Below are positions 46,971 through 55,133 of a stretch of DNA of 64,000 bases, piece after piece (the first letter of the stretch is position 1; each line of letters starts with the position of its first letter). The stretch lies in the NCBI RefSeq assembly GCF_021401245.1, contig NZ_JACBFY010000008.1:124001-188000 (forward strand), read 5' to 3'. The translations under genes and the position numbers were made by a program. The DNA is from Pseudacidovorax sp. NFM-22. GTDB lineage: Bacteria; Pseudomonadota; Gammaproteobacteria; Burkholderiales; Burkholderiaceae_C. Under the pieces are notes generated by a model. That model did no database searches. It saw only the letters and a program-made list of their open reading frames with translations, and was not told where the DNA came from.

Positions 46971-46973
46971 TGC

Positions 46974-47054
46974 CCCCCCAGGCTTCGCGCTTCGCGCTCC
47001 GCCAACCCCCCGGAGGGGGGCGCACCCAGCGGCCTGGCAAAGCCAGTTCCGCGG
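46974..47054. repeat. GC-palindrome intergenic repeat between phoU and phoB
   Basis: The stretch has CCAGGCTTCGCGCTTCGCGC, then the strong palindrome CCCCCCGGAGGGGGG (47006-47020) and CAGCGGCCTGGCAAAGCC. It is of the same kind as the element before the OB-fold/SDR gene. Its position in the 178-base phoU-phoB gap suggests it could set different transcript levels for the transporter and regulator parts. Confidence 0.55.
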
Positions 47055-47148
47055 GTGCTTTGGCGTGGCCTGCTCCGCGGCCGTTCGTGCAGTGGCTGGC
47101 TGAGCGGCCATCGGCGATGGCTGCGCTGCCCGGGACTGGAAGAACACC

Positions 47149-47841
<693 letters not shown>

Positions 47842-47947
47842 CCTGCCTGGCGACGGGCCGCCGGATGCGCCGGCCGCTGCCCGTCTTCCTTCCTTCCGTG
47901 CGCGACTTTGCCCGCGGGCCCGCCGAGGCGGTGCCTGCCGATAATCC

Positions 47948-49312
47948 ATGGCCATGCCCGGTCGTCTAGCCGCCTTTCTCTGCCTGTCCGCCGCAGGTGC
48001 CGCTGCCGCGGGCTTCTTGATGGGATGGCGCCTGGCCTGGGCCGGGGCCTGGGCGGGGGCGCTGGGCTGGCTGGTGCTGGACATGCTGCGGGCCCACAGC
48101 CTGATCCAGGCGATGCGCAACGACGCCCTGGGACTGCCGCCCGGCCGCTTCGGCCTGTGGGGCGAGCTGTCGGACCGCATCCGCCGCGCCTTGCGCCTGC
48201 GCGAGCAGCAGACCCAGCAGGCAGAGCAGCGCCTGCAGGAGTTCCTGGCCGCCATCCAGGCCTCGCCCAACGGCGTGGTGCTGGTCGACGAGGAAGGCCG
48301 TATCGAATGGTGCAACCAGACCGCCGGCGTCCACCTGGGGCTGGACGTCGAACGCGACCTGCAGCAGCTCATCGCCAACCTCGTGCGCGATCCGGCCTTC
48401 ATCGGCTACCTCGCTTCGTGGAACTACAGCCGGGAGGTGGTCATCGACGCGCCGGCGGCCTCGCGCTCCACGTCCGGACAGCCGATGCGGCTGTCGGTGC
48501 AGGCGCATCCCTACGCCGGCAACCGCCGGATGCTGCTCACGCGCGACATCACGGCGCTCGAGAAGGCCGAGGAGATGCGGCGCGACTTCGTCGCCAACGT
48601 GTCGCATGAGATCCGCACGCCGCTCACGGTGCTCACCGGCTTCGTCGAAACGCTGCAGACGCTGCCGCTGGACGCCGACGAGCGGGCCCGCTACCTGGCC
48701 CTGATGGGCCAGCAGGCGCAGCGCATGGGCACGCTGGTGGCCGATCTGCTGACGCTGTCGCGCCTCGAAGGCAGTGCGGCGCCGCCGGTCAACCAGTGGA
48801 CGCGCATGCGGGCGCTGATGGCGCACTGCGAGGACGAGGCGCGCGGGCTCTCGGGCCGCATCGCCTCTCAGCCGCACAAGCTTTTCTTTGCCGTCGAGGC
48901 CGATTCGGAAGTCTCCGGCGTGCCGACCGAGCTGCAGAGCGCCATGTCCAACCTCGTGACCAATGCCGTGCGCTACACGCCCGGCGGCGGCGAGGTGGTC
49001 GTCACCTGGCGCCTGCTGTCCGACGGACGCGGCGAGTTCATGGTGCGCGACACGGGGCCGGGCGTGGCCGCCGAGCACATTCCGCGGCTGACCGAGCGCT
49101 TCTACCGCATCGACCGCAGCCGCTCGCGCGAGACGGGCGGCACGGGCCTGGGCCTGGCCATCGTCAAGCACATCGTGCAGCGGCACGGCGGGCAGTTGCG
49201 CATCGAGAGCGAGTTGGGCAAGGGGTCGCGCTTCTCGATCACCTTCCCGGCGACGCGCGTGCGCGAGGTGCGGGCGCGGCTGGCGGCCTCGGCCTCCGCA
49301 CCGGCCGCCTGA
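47948..49312 (+). CDS. phoR: phosphate regulon sensor histidine kinase PhoR
   Basis: A 454-residue kinase. Two short membrane segments at residues about 5-22 and 25-50 are followed by a linker helix, a PAS domain (FLAAIQASPNGVVLVDEEGR and WCNQTAGVHLGL), a HisKA domain with the phospho-acceptor near His220 (ANVSHEIRTPLTVL) and an ATPase domain (SNLVTNAVRYTPGGGEV, VRDTGPGVAAEHIPRLTERF, GTGLGLAIVKHIV). No large periplasmic domain is present, as usual for PhoR, which senses phosphate through PstSCAB-PhoU. It closes the block. Confidence 0.96.
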   Translation: MAMPGRLAAFLCLSAAGAAAAGFLMGWRLAWAGAWAGALGWLVLDMLRAHSLIQAMRNDALGLPPGRFGLWGELSDRIRRALRLREQQTQQAEQRLQEFLAAIQASPNGVVLVDEEGRIEWCNQTAGVHLGLDVERDLQQLIANLVRDPAFIGYLASWNYSREVVIDAPAASRSTSGQPMRLSVQAHPYAGNRRMLLTRDITALEKAEEMRRDFVANVSHEIRTPLTVLTGFVETLQTLPLDADERARYLALMGQQAQRMGTLVADLLTLSRLEGSAAPPVNQWTRMRALMAHCEDEARGLSGRIASQPHKLFFAVEADSEVSGVPTELQSAMSNLVTNAVRYTPGGGEVVVTWRLLSDGRGEFMVRDTGPGVAAEHIPRLTERFYRIDRSRSRETGGTGLGLAIVKHIVQRHGGQLRIESELGKGSRFSITFPATRVREVRARLAASASAPAA

Positions 49313-49357
49313 GGCGCCACGCGCCACCGTTTGTGGCCAGGCGGGCGCCCGGCGCGC

Positions 49358-51076
49358 TCAGTCGATGGGCCAGCGCTGGCGCACTTCGGCCAGGCGCGGC
49401 GCGATGGCCAGGAAGAGCGAGACCAGCGTGGGATCGAAGTGCCGGCCCGATTCGCTGCGGATGTAGTCGAGGGCCCGTTCGGCGGCCCAGGCCTCCTTGT
49501 AGGGACGACGCGAGGTGAGGGCGTCGAACACGTCCGCGATGGCCACGATGCGTGCCTCCAGCGGGATCGCCTCGCCGCGCAGGCCCTGCGGATAGCCGGT
49601 GCCGTCCCATTTCTCGTGGTGCGACAGGGCGATGGCGCGGGCCATGGTCAGGATCTCCGAGCTGTCGTTGCCGATGATCTCGGCGCCGATCAGCGGATGG
49701 CGGCGCATCACGTCCCATTCGTGGCTGTCGAGCGGGCCGGCCTTACGCAGCAGCGCGTCGGGGATGCCGATCTTGCCCACGTCGTGCATGGGCGCGGCAT
49801 GCAGCAGGTCGTCGGCCCATTCCTGCGTGCTGCCCGCGGCCAGCGCCAGCTCGCGGGCGTAGTGGCTCATGCGGATGACGTGCATGCCCGTCTCGTTGTC
49901 CCGGTACTCGGCGGCGCGGCTGAGCCGCTGGACGATCTGCAGCTGGGTGCGGCGCAGTTCCTCCGCGCGCACCAGCGACAGGTGGGTGCGCACGCGCGCC
50001 CGTACCACCGGTGGGTAGAGCGGCTTGGTGATGTAGTCGACGGCGCCGGCTTCCAGGCCCAGGGCCTCGCCCTGGCTGTCGGCGCGCGCGGTGCAGAAGA
50101 TCACCGGGATGCTCGCCGTGGCCGGGTCCTCCTGCAGCACGCGGCAGACGGCATAGCCGTCGAGCTCCGGCATCATGATGTCGAGCAGGATCAGGTCGGG
50201 CCGGTGTTCGCGGGCGAGTTGCAGGGCCCGCCGCCCGTCGGTGGCGAACACCAGCCGGTAGTCGGCCTGCAGCGCCAAGCGCAGCACCTGGAGGTTGGAG
50301 GGTTCGTCGTCCACCAGCAGCAGGCAGGGCCGGCGATGGCGCGGGGCGGCCGCTTCGCCCGCCGTGGCGGGCAGGGCGGTGGGCGCAGCCGCGGAGGCGG
50401 GGGCCGGCATCTCCGGCGCCTGCGGTGCGACAGCCTCGCCCACCAGCTGCTCGGCGGGCAGCGGACGCAGGAACTCGTGGCGCTCCCGGCCCCGGGCTTC
50501 GAGCCAGGCCCGCACCAGGCCCCGCGGCAGCAGCGCCGGCATCCGCCGTTCATGGCCACTCGCGCCGTAGCGGGCCATCAGCGGATGGTCATCCGCGTTG
50601 ATGGTGAGCAGTGCGAAGCTCAGTTGCCGCACGCCGTTGTCGTCCAGCCAGCTGCTCCACAGGCCGGCGATGCACAGGGCATGGCCGTCGCGCCGGCTGA
50701 TGCGTGCGAGTTGCGGCACCCGGGGGTCGACGCGGAAGTCCTGCACATAGATGGCCGCCACCGGCACCACGCAGAGCTGGTCCTTGGTCCAGGCCGTGGC
50801 GTAGGGCGACTTGCGCACTTCGTCGTCACGCACGAGGGCGGTACGCAGCCGCAGCGCGGCCTCCATGCCGCCACGCCGGCTTTCCGCCGTCACCAGTCCC
50901 CAGCGCCCCATGCCCACCACGGGCGCGCCGGTCTGCTTGTGGATGAAGGCGCCCTGGCCGCCGGGCAGGACATCGTCCGCATGTGCCGCCGGGAGCTCCA
51001 GCGGCATGCTCTGTCGAAGATCGCGCGCAAGGACATCCCAGTGGCGATCTTGAGCAGGAGCGTATCGGGAGATCAT
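49358..51076 (-). CDS. SRAP-like domain fused to response-regulator receiver and HD-GYP phosphodiesterase
   Basis: A 572-residue protein with three parts. Residues 1-195 follow the SRAP (YedK/HMCES) fold: MISRYAPAQ start, GRWGLV at 58-62, IAGLWSSWLDD at 137-146, ALLTINADDHPLM at 155-167 and ERRMPALLP at 176-184. The catalytic Cys2 of SRAP proteins is Ile. After an Ala/Pro linker, residues 250-365 are a receiver domain (VDDEPS, phospho-acceptor Asp299, Lys351). Residues 375-572 are an HD-GYP domain (MHDVGKIGIPD at 430-440, HHEKWDGTGYPQG at 486-498) that should hydrolyse cyclic di-GMP. It is monocistronic and opposite to phoR. Confidence 0.9.
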   Translation of the reverse strand: MISRYAPAQDRHWDVLARDLRQSMPLELPAAHADDVLPGGQGAFIHKQTGAPVVGMGRWGLVTAESRRGGMEAALRLRTALVRDDEVRKSPYATAWTKDQLCVVPVAAIYVQDFRVDPRVPQLARISRRDGHALCIAGLWSSWLDDNGVRQLSFALLTINADDHPLMARYGASGHERRMPALLPRGLVRAWLEARGRERHEFLRPLPAEQLVGEAVAPQAPEMPAPASAAAPTALPATAGEAAAPRHRRPCLLLVDDEPSNLQVLRLALQADYRLVFATDGRRALQLAREHRPDLILLDIMMPELDGYAVCRVLQEDPATASIPVIFCTARADSQGEALGLEAGAVDYITKPLYPPVVRARVRTHLSLVRAEELRRTQLQIVQRLSRAAEYRDNETGMHVIRMSHYARELALAAGSTQEWADDLLHAAPMHDVGKIGIPDALLRKAGPLDSHEWDVMRRHPLIGAEIIGNDSSEILTMARAIALSHHEKWDGTGYPQGLRGEAIPLEARIVAIADVFDALTSRRPYKEAWAAERALDYIRSESGRHFDPTLVSLFLAIAPRLAEVRQRWPID

Positions 51077-51238
51077 CGATATCCAGCATAAGCGTTTGCG
51101 GGTCAGCGATGCGTCAGCCGAATCGCACTCGGCCATTTGGCATGCCGGCTGCCGTGTCGGCGGCCCGAAAGTGCAGGGCAATCCCGGCTATTTCCGACTG
51201 TTTATGTTGGTTACTCTGTGCGACCCAAAAACCATCGC

Positions 51239-51244
51239 TATACT
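51239..51244 (+). promoter_or_regulatory. -10 element of tRNA-Asn
   Basis: TATACT lies 12 bases before the first base of tRNA-Asn in an AT-richer stretch. No convincing -35 hexamer is found at 16-18 bases upstream. Confidence 0.5.
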
Positions 51245-51256
51245 CTAAGGCTTCCT

Positions 51257-51332
51257 TCCCCGATAGCTCAGTCGGTAGAGCGCCGGACTGTTAATCCGTA
51301 GGTCCCTGGTTCGAGCCCAGGTCGGGGAGCCA
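51257..51332 (+). tRNA. tRNA-Asn (anticodon GTT), probable attachment site of the downstream element
   Basis: A complete cloverleaf: acceptor TCCCCGA/TCGGGGA, D-arm AGCTCAGTCGGTAGAGC, anticodon stem-loop GCCGGACTGTTAATCCG with GTT, T-arm GGTTCGAGCC, discriminator G and encoded CCA. From here to the right edge the genes are phage-like, with an integrase 1.9 kb away, so the tRNA 3' half is the likely integration site. Confidence 0.97.
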
Positions 51333-51370
51333 AACAAAGTGGCGGTGAATCAATCACTTAGCCGCTCAGA

Positions 51371-51398
51371 GAGCCCGCCTTGTGCGGGCTTTTTGCTT
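51371..51398 (+). terminator. intrinsic terminator downstream of tRNA-Asn
   Basis: AGCCCGC (51372-51378) and GCGGGCT (51384-51390) pair around a 5-base loop and are followed by TTTTGCTTTG. It lies 39 bases after the tRNA. Confidence 0.85.
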
Positions 51399-51496
51399 TG
51401 GTTTTGGGCGTCATTTTAGGCAGATGCCCAATATCCAGCTCCTGAGTGCCGCGGGCGAGTCCGGCCGGTCTCATGAGAGCGGCCGGACATAGGCCA

Positions 51497-51748
51497 TCAG
51501 GAGCCCGGCTGATCGCCTCCATCGATGCGCTCGGCGTGGATCGCATGCCACCCCCAGTGGCGCATCTTGTAGTGCTTCCACAGTCTGCACTCCAGCGTGA
51601 CCCGGACCCGACCCGTCTGGGCGGTGTCCATTTCAACCGTCGCCGTCTTCGGTTGATCAGGGCCAGCCGGTGGGAGCATGCTTCCGGCGTCCGAAACTTC
51701 GGGCCCGAGCATCTTGCAAAGCACCCCGCTACTACTGTTCCACGCCAT
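51497..51748 (-). CDS. hypothetical protein of the element, divergent from the SRAP module
   Basis: An 83-residue product (MAWNSSSGVLCKMLGPEVSD at the start, then TATVEMDTAQTGRVRVTLEC and WKHYKMRHWGWHAIHAERID) with no domain I recognise; the second half alternates charged and aromatic residues as in a small beta-rich protein. A perfect GGAGG lies four bases before its ATG, and a LexA-type box lies about 18 bases further upstream, shared with the divergent operon. This supports a real, SOS-linked gene. Confidence 0.6.
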   Translation of the reverse strand: MAWNSSSGVLCKMLGPEVSDAGSMLPPAGPDQPKTATVEMDTAQTGRVRVTLECRLWKHYKMRHWGWHAIHAERIDGGDQPGS

Positions 51749-51765
51749 ATAGCCTCCAAAAAATG

Positions 51766-51781
51766 CTGGTGAAATATACAG
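51766..51781. promoter_or_regulatory. LexA-type SOS box between divergent genes
   Basis: CTGGTGAAATATACAG fits the LexA consensus CTGT-N8-ACAG with one mismatch in the left arm. It overlaps a possible -35 (GTGAAA, 51769-51774) with TAGACT (51792-51797) as -10 for the rightward SRAP operon, and it lies directly upstream of the leftward 83-residue gene, so both would be repressed by LexA. Confidence 0.65.
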
Positions 51782-51804
51782 TGTTTGTCGCTAGACTGAG
51801 GGCT

Positions 51805-51999
51805 ATGGAACAGCTCGACGACGAACTCTGGATTGCGGCATGTGCCCACCGCCTACAGCAGCACTGGCGCACGGTAGACCCCCTTGAACTGGAGGCGACG
51901 GCGAGGGAGCTTGCGCACGATCTGGAGTTGCGCAAGCTGGCGCCGGCCGCGGCTGCCTCGCGCTGGCTCGCGCCTGTGGAGCTGACGGTTGGGTGCTGA
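51805..51999 (+). CDS. small protein of unknown function, first gene of the SRAP operon
   Basis: A 64-residue, mostly helical, acidic-to-neutral protein (MEQLDDELWIAACAHRLQQH, LELEATARELAHDLELRKL). I recognise no domain. Its ATG is only eight bases behind the proposed -10 element, so the transcript would be nearly leaderless. The next gene begins inside its 3' end. The company of an SRAP gene and a LexA box suggests a role in the element's response to DNA damage. Confidence 0.6.
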   Translation: MEQLDDELWIAACAHRLQQHWRTVDPLELEATARELAHDLELRKLAPAAAASRWLAPVELTVGC

Positions 52000-52270
52000 T
52001 CAGGCCCTGATCCTGATGTGCGGCGCCACCGCGGCCTGGCTATCTCAGGATCAGCGACCCGCTCGATCCCGGTGGGCCTGTCTCTTCGGCCTGGCCAGCC
52101 AGCCGTTCTTCCTGCTGTCGACTTGGCGCGCGGAGCAGTGGGGAATGTTCCTGCTGGCCATCCTCTACACGGCCGCCTGGTCAAAAGGGGCATGGTCCTA
52201 TTGGCTTGCGCCGGCGCTGCGCCACAGAATCCGGCATGTGCAATCGATACGTCGCCCCAAACGAGGCTGA
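51989..52270 (+). CDS. small integral membrane protein
   Basis: A product of up to 93 residues with two or three hydrophobic stretches (ALILMCGATAAWLS, ACLFGLASQPFFLLSTW and GMFLLAILYTAAW) and a very basic C-terminus (RHRIRHVQSIRRPKR), so it is a small membrane protein with its tail probably in the cytoplasm. The start may be the TTG given or the ATG at 52016. It overlaps the small upstream gene and the SRAP gene, so the three are coupled. Similar small proteins occur in phage genomes; function unknown. Confidence 0.6.
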   Translation: MGADQALILMCGATAAWLSQDQRPARSRWACLFGLASQPFFLLSTWRAEQWGMFLLAILYTAAWSKGAWSYWLAPALRHRIRHVQSIRRPKRG

Positions 52271-52907
52271 CATGGAGCGCCTGTTCCACGTCGGTGCGCG
52301 CAACCCGTTTCCTTGGAAGCCGCATGTCTTCCCTCGTGCTGCGGGCCCTTTCATCCGGCGCGCACGCGACGACATGGGATACGCGCGTGAGTTGGTAGTG
52401 GGGCAGTGGGGCTTGGTGCCTTGGTTTGCCAAGACTGCCAAGCTGACCTATTCGACCAACAATGCCCGGTCCGAGGAGTTGTCGGAGAAGGCCACTTTCC
52501 GGGATCCGTGGAAGCGTGGCCAGCGTTGCATCATCCCAGCGCTTAGCTTTGATGAACCGAATTGGGAAACCGGGCGAAATGTCTGGTGGACCTTCCGCAG
52601 AGCGGACGGCGCGCCCTGGGGTCTGGCTGGCCTGTGGAACACGTGGACGGACAAGTCGACTGGCGAGAGGATGGAGAGCTACACGATGCTCACCATCAAC
52701 GCCGACCAGCATCCCTTGATGCGTCGAATGCACAAGCCCGACAACAAGCTGCCGCCCGACCAGCAGGACAAGCGGAGCGTAGTTCCCCTGGAGCAGGTCG
52801 ATTGGGATTGCTGGTTGGCCGGGACTGTTGAAGAAGCGCGTTCCCTGCTCCGCCTCGCCCCTGTCGAGATTTTCATGGCCGCCCCGGCCGAGGAGTCCGC
52901 TTTATGA
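52236..52907 (+). CDS. SOS response-associated peptidase (SRAP, YedK/HMCES family)
   Basis: A 223-residue SRAP protein. The mature N-terminus starts with Cys2 (MCNRYVAP), which forms the DNA-protein crosslink to abasic sites. Further landmarks are VVGQWGLVPWF, NNARSE at 75-80 with the active-site Asn, RCIIPALSFDEPNW with Glu107, GLAGLWNTWTD and MLTINADQHPLM followed by the His166 region. The protein shields abasic sites in single-stranded DNA. It is carried by a phage-like element behind a LexA box. The gene overlaps both neighbours. Confidence 0.93.
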   Translation: MCNRYVAPNEADMERLFHVGARNPFPWKPHVFPRAAGPFIRRARDDMGYARELVVGQWGLVPWFAKTAKLTYSTNNARSEELSEKATFRDPWKRGQRCIIPALSFDEPNWETGRNVWWTFRRADGAPWGLAGLWNTWTDKSTGERMESYTMLTINADQHPLMRRMHKPDNKLPPDQQDKRSVVPLEQVDWDCWLAGTVEEARSLLRLAPVEIFMAAPAEESAL

Positions 52908-53194
52908 ACGTGCAGTTGGAAGTGTTCTGTGAGGGCGCCACCGCAGCGCAACTGGAAGCGGCAGTGCAAGCAGCCGCTGGGGTATTCGCCGCCGCTGACG
53001 TCGACCCTATGGTTGCTTGGTGCGCCTTAGGCGCGCTGGAGGATTGGGATGACATGGGCTTCCCGGAAGACTGGGCCATGTCAGCTCGCGAGAAGCGAGC
53101 AGTGGAAGTGTTCGGAGATGCACAAGCCGCGGCTAGCGATGTACTGAACTGTCCTCCGGGCAAGCCGGCGATGCTGGACTTTCGGGAGGTTTAG
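52904..53194 (+). CDS. hypothetical protein, last gene of the SRAP operon
   Basis: A 96-residue acidic protein (LEVFCEGATAAQLEAAVQAA, then VAWCALGALEDWDDMGFPED and VEVFGDAQAAASDVL). It has no recognised domain. ATGA overlap with the SRAP stop indicates coupled translation. Its end is 16 bases from the end of the convergent integrase gene. Confidence 0.65.
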   Translation: MNVQLEVFCEGATAAQLEAAVQAAAGVFAAADVDPMVAWCALGALEDWDDMGFPEDWAMSAREKRAVEVFGDAQAAASDVLNCPPGKPAMLDFREV

Positions 53195-53210
53195 CCGCGC
53201 CTGGCGGTCA

Positions 53211-54320
53211 TTAGCCGAGCGACACCATGTTGGGCTCGGCAGTCTCCAGCCATCGCTGCTTGATGTAGATCTCGGTCGTGGTCTTCGAAGCGTGACCGCA
53301 CAGCAGCTGGATCCGCTCGATGGGCTCGCCGGCCAGCCACATGTCGGTAGCGCCCTTTCCCTTCAGGTCGCGGAAGCCGAAGGACGGCATGGGCTGGCGT
53401 CCAGCCTTCATGCGCAGGCGGTTGGCCTCGGCGATGGAACGGCGCAGCATCGAGCACAGGCCGTCATATGTGTAGGCCTCGCCATCCAGGCGGTGCACCA
53501 GCGGTTGGCGCAACTTCTGCACTGTGGCGCCGGTGCCCAGGGCCTGATCCAGCATTTTCAACAGCGTTTCGGGCAGGGCGATCTTCATCTCTTGCTTCGT
53601 CTTCCACTGGCGGTGTACCAGCAAGCGCCGGCCGCCCTCGGTTACGAGGTTCGCCGAGGTCCATCCGATGATGTCGCTTTCGGGGCGCTGCAGCGTCCTG
53701 TAGGTCAGCTCCATCATCATCCGCTCGCTGGCAGTCGCGACGGCGTAGACCTCGCGGAACTCCTCATGCGTCACATAGCGCGCCCGTCGCTTCTCAGTGT
53801 TGCGCTTCACACCGCTCTGACGTAGGCAAGGGTTCACCACCAGCCCTGTGACCTTGCCGGTCCGCAGCAACCAGCTGAAGCAAGCCGACAAGCAGGCACG
53901 CTCACGGTTCGCCGGCACCGGGCGCCCCAGCTCGGCGTTGATGGCCAGGAAGTCCTGGACCATTGCCGGGGTGATATCGAGGGGTGTCGCCGGCGGCTGG
54001 AAGAACTCGCGAAGGGCGCCCCGCCTGGTCTTTCTCGCATCTGGCGCGAGGATCGCGTCCCGATAGTCGTCTAAGGTGCGCTGGCTAAGCGTTCCGCGCT
54101 TCACGCGCTCCTCGCAGTGCAGCACGAACTGATCGAGCCAGTACACCATCGTGCCAAACAACCCATTAGGGTCGTTGTAGATGGCAGCTTTGCGGTTGGC
54201 CTCGTTCTTGTCGGTGCCCAGATGTTCCCATTTGCCATTGCGATGGGCGTAGTAGAAGGCCCCATGGCTTTTGTAGACGCGAAGGGCCAGGCCCTCGTCC
54301 GTTTTTCTCTTTCGTGGCAT
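53211..54320 (-). CDS. int: tyrosine-type site-specific integrase
   Basis: A 369-residue phage integrase. It has an N-terminal arm-binding region (KRKTDEGLALRVYKSHGAFY), a SAM-like core-binding domain (about 55-165) and a catalytic domain with the first Arg in LTYRTLQRPESD, the Lys in the beta-hairpin VHRQWKTKQE, FGFRDLKGKGATDMWL in place of the usual H-x-x-R box, and GHASKTTTEIYIK with the nucleophilic Tyr. The second catalytic motif has Arg where His is common. It ends 1.9 kb from tRNA-Asn and overlaps its DUF4224 partner by one base. Confidence 0.92.
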   Translation of the reverse strand: MPRKRKTDEGLALRVYKSHGAFYYAHRNGKWEHLGTDKNEANRKAAIYNDPNGLFGTMVYWLDQFVLHCEERVKRGTLSQRTLDDYRDAILAPDARKTRRGALREFFQPPATPLDITPAMVQDFLAINAELGRPVPANRERACLSACFSWLLRTGKVTGLVVNPCLRQSGVKRNTEKRRARYVTHEEFREVYAVATASERMMMELTYRTLQRPESDIIGWTSANLVTEGGRRLLVHRQWKTKQEMKIALPETLLKMLDQALGTGATVQKLRQPLVHRLDGEAYTYDGLCSMLRRSIAEANRLRMKAGRQPMPSFGFRDLKGKGATDMWLAGEPIERIQLLCGHASKTTTEIYIKQRWLETAEPNMVSLG

Positions 54321-54583
54321 CAGGTGGCTTTCTGGGCGAAGCGCTGGATGTAGGCGACGCGATCAGGTTTGAATGGAGTGGGTGGTTGCTCGGAAGCGGG
54401 GCCGAACTGGGTGCGGCCGCTCAGCACCGCCTCGGCGTGCGAGCGGATCACGAGGGCGCGGCCGTTGGGCTTCTTGTTGACGACGAGGCCCAGGATGCGA
54501 AGGTGTCTGATCTTGGCGGCATTCGTGGTGAGGCCGGCGCAGATCGCGTCCACTTCGTCGTCATTCAGAAAGAGGTCGGTCAT
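54320..54583 (-). CDS. DUF4224 domain protein, integrase partner
   Basis: An 87-residue protein. MTDLFLNDDEVDAICAGLTT followed by KIRHLRILGLVVNKKPNGR and a short basic tail is the DUF4224 pattern, regularly found directly upstream of phage integrase genes. The small helix-turn-helix-like core suggests an excisionase or accessory DNA-binding role, which is inference. Its stop overlaps the integrase ATG (TGATG), and its ATG overlaps the stop of the zinc-ribbon gene before it. Confidence 0.85.
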   Translation of the reverse strand: MTDLFLNDDEVDAICAGLTTNAAKIRHLRILGLVVNKKPNGRALVIRSHAEAVLSGRTQFGPASEQPPTPFKPDRVAYIQRFAQKAT

Positions 54584-54723
54584 GGCTCTTCCTCCTCGTC
54601 CGCGTGTTCCTCGATGTCGAAGATCTCGCCGCACGCTGCGCATCGCTCCAAGTTCTCGATCTGGGGCGCATCCTCGTCGTTGAACTGGTAGCAGACCTTG
54701 CATCCGCAACGGGGGCAGGCCAT
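54580..54723 (-). CDS. 47-residue zinc-ribbon protein
   Basis: The product has a first knuckle CPRCGCKVC, a short acidic linker (YQFNDEDAPQIENLER) and a second knuckle CAACGE, then a very acidic tail (EEHADEEEEP). The two C-x2-C pairs 29 residues apart predict a single zinc ribbon. It overlaps the DUF4224 gene by four bases and is preceded by a 20-codon frame, so four genes up to the integrase are translationally chained. Confidence 0.7.
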   Translation of the reverse strand: MACPRCGCKVCYQFNDEDAPQIENLERCAACGEIFDIEEHADEEEEP

Positions 54724-54785
54724 CACCTTTTCTCCAGGGCGCGGAAGCTCACGGCCCCGCCGTCGATGGCGGTGTTTTCAGCCAT
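54723..54785 (-). CDS. possible 20-residue peptide coupled to the zinc-ribbon gene
   Basis: ATG...TGA frame coding MAENTAIDGGAVSFRALEKR, with AAGGGA seven bases upstream and a TGATG junction with the next start. It may be a true small phage protein or a leader that controls translation of the zinc-ribbon gene. Confidence 0.4.
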   Translation of the reverse strand: MAENTAIDGGAVSFRALEKR

Positions 54786-54858
54786 TGCAGTTCCCTTGCG
54801 TGATAACGGCGCGGCTCCTGCGCAAAGGCATACTTCCGAGCGCTGATCGAGAGAGGAG

Positions 54859-55110
54859 ATGAAGATGGGCAAGCCGACGCGCACCGCTGCGCAGCTCAAG
54901 GCAATGCTGTTGGAGCGAATTGAGGCGATCCCCGACCTTGCAGGCCGCACGACCGATGTGCACCGATGCGGCGTGATGTGGACCGAGACAGACGGTGAAG
55001 GTGGACCGAACTGGACGGTACCGGTGGTCAGCGACCGCAGCCTGCACCGTACGGACATTGCCCGCATCATTCGCGAGCTGCAGATGCGCTACGACCTGGA
55101 GGAAGACTGA
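54859..55110 (+). CDS. hypothetical protein, + strand within the element
   Basis: An 83-residue protein (MKMGKPTRTAAQLKAMLLER, IEAIPDLAGRTTDVHRCGV, SLHRTDIARIIRELQMRYDL). It is predicted to be helical at both ends with a central strand pair around MWTETDGEGGPNWTV. GAGAGGAG precedes the ATG; a second ATG two codons later is possible. It runs opposite to the integrase group, so the interval 54786-54858 contains divergent signals, though no clear promoter is visible. Confidence 0.65.
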   Translation: MKMGKPTRTAAQLKAMLLERIEAIPDLAGRTTDVHRCGVMWTETDGEGGPNWTVPVVSDRSLHRTDIARIIRELQMRYDLEED

Positions 55111-55133
55111 GCATTGCGTCATGCGCCGGCTCC

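Noticed and set aside
51446..51772. + strand open frame of 108 codons before the SRAP operon
   Set aside because: It lacks a ribosome site and is antisense to the 83-residue gene that has a perfect one; it also runs through the LexA-type box.
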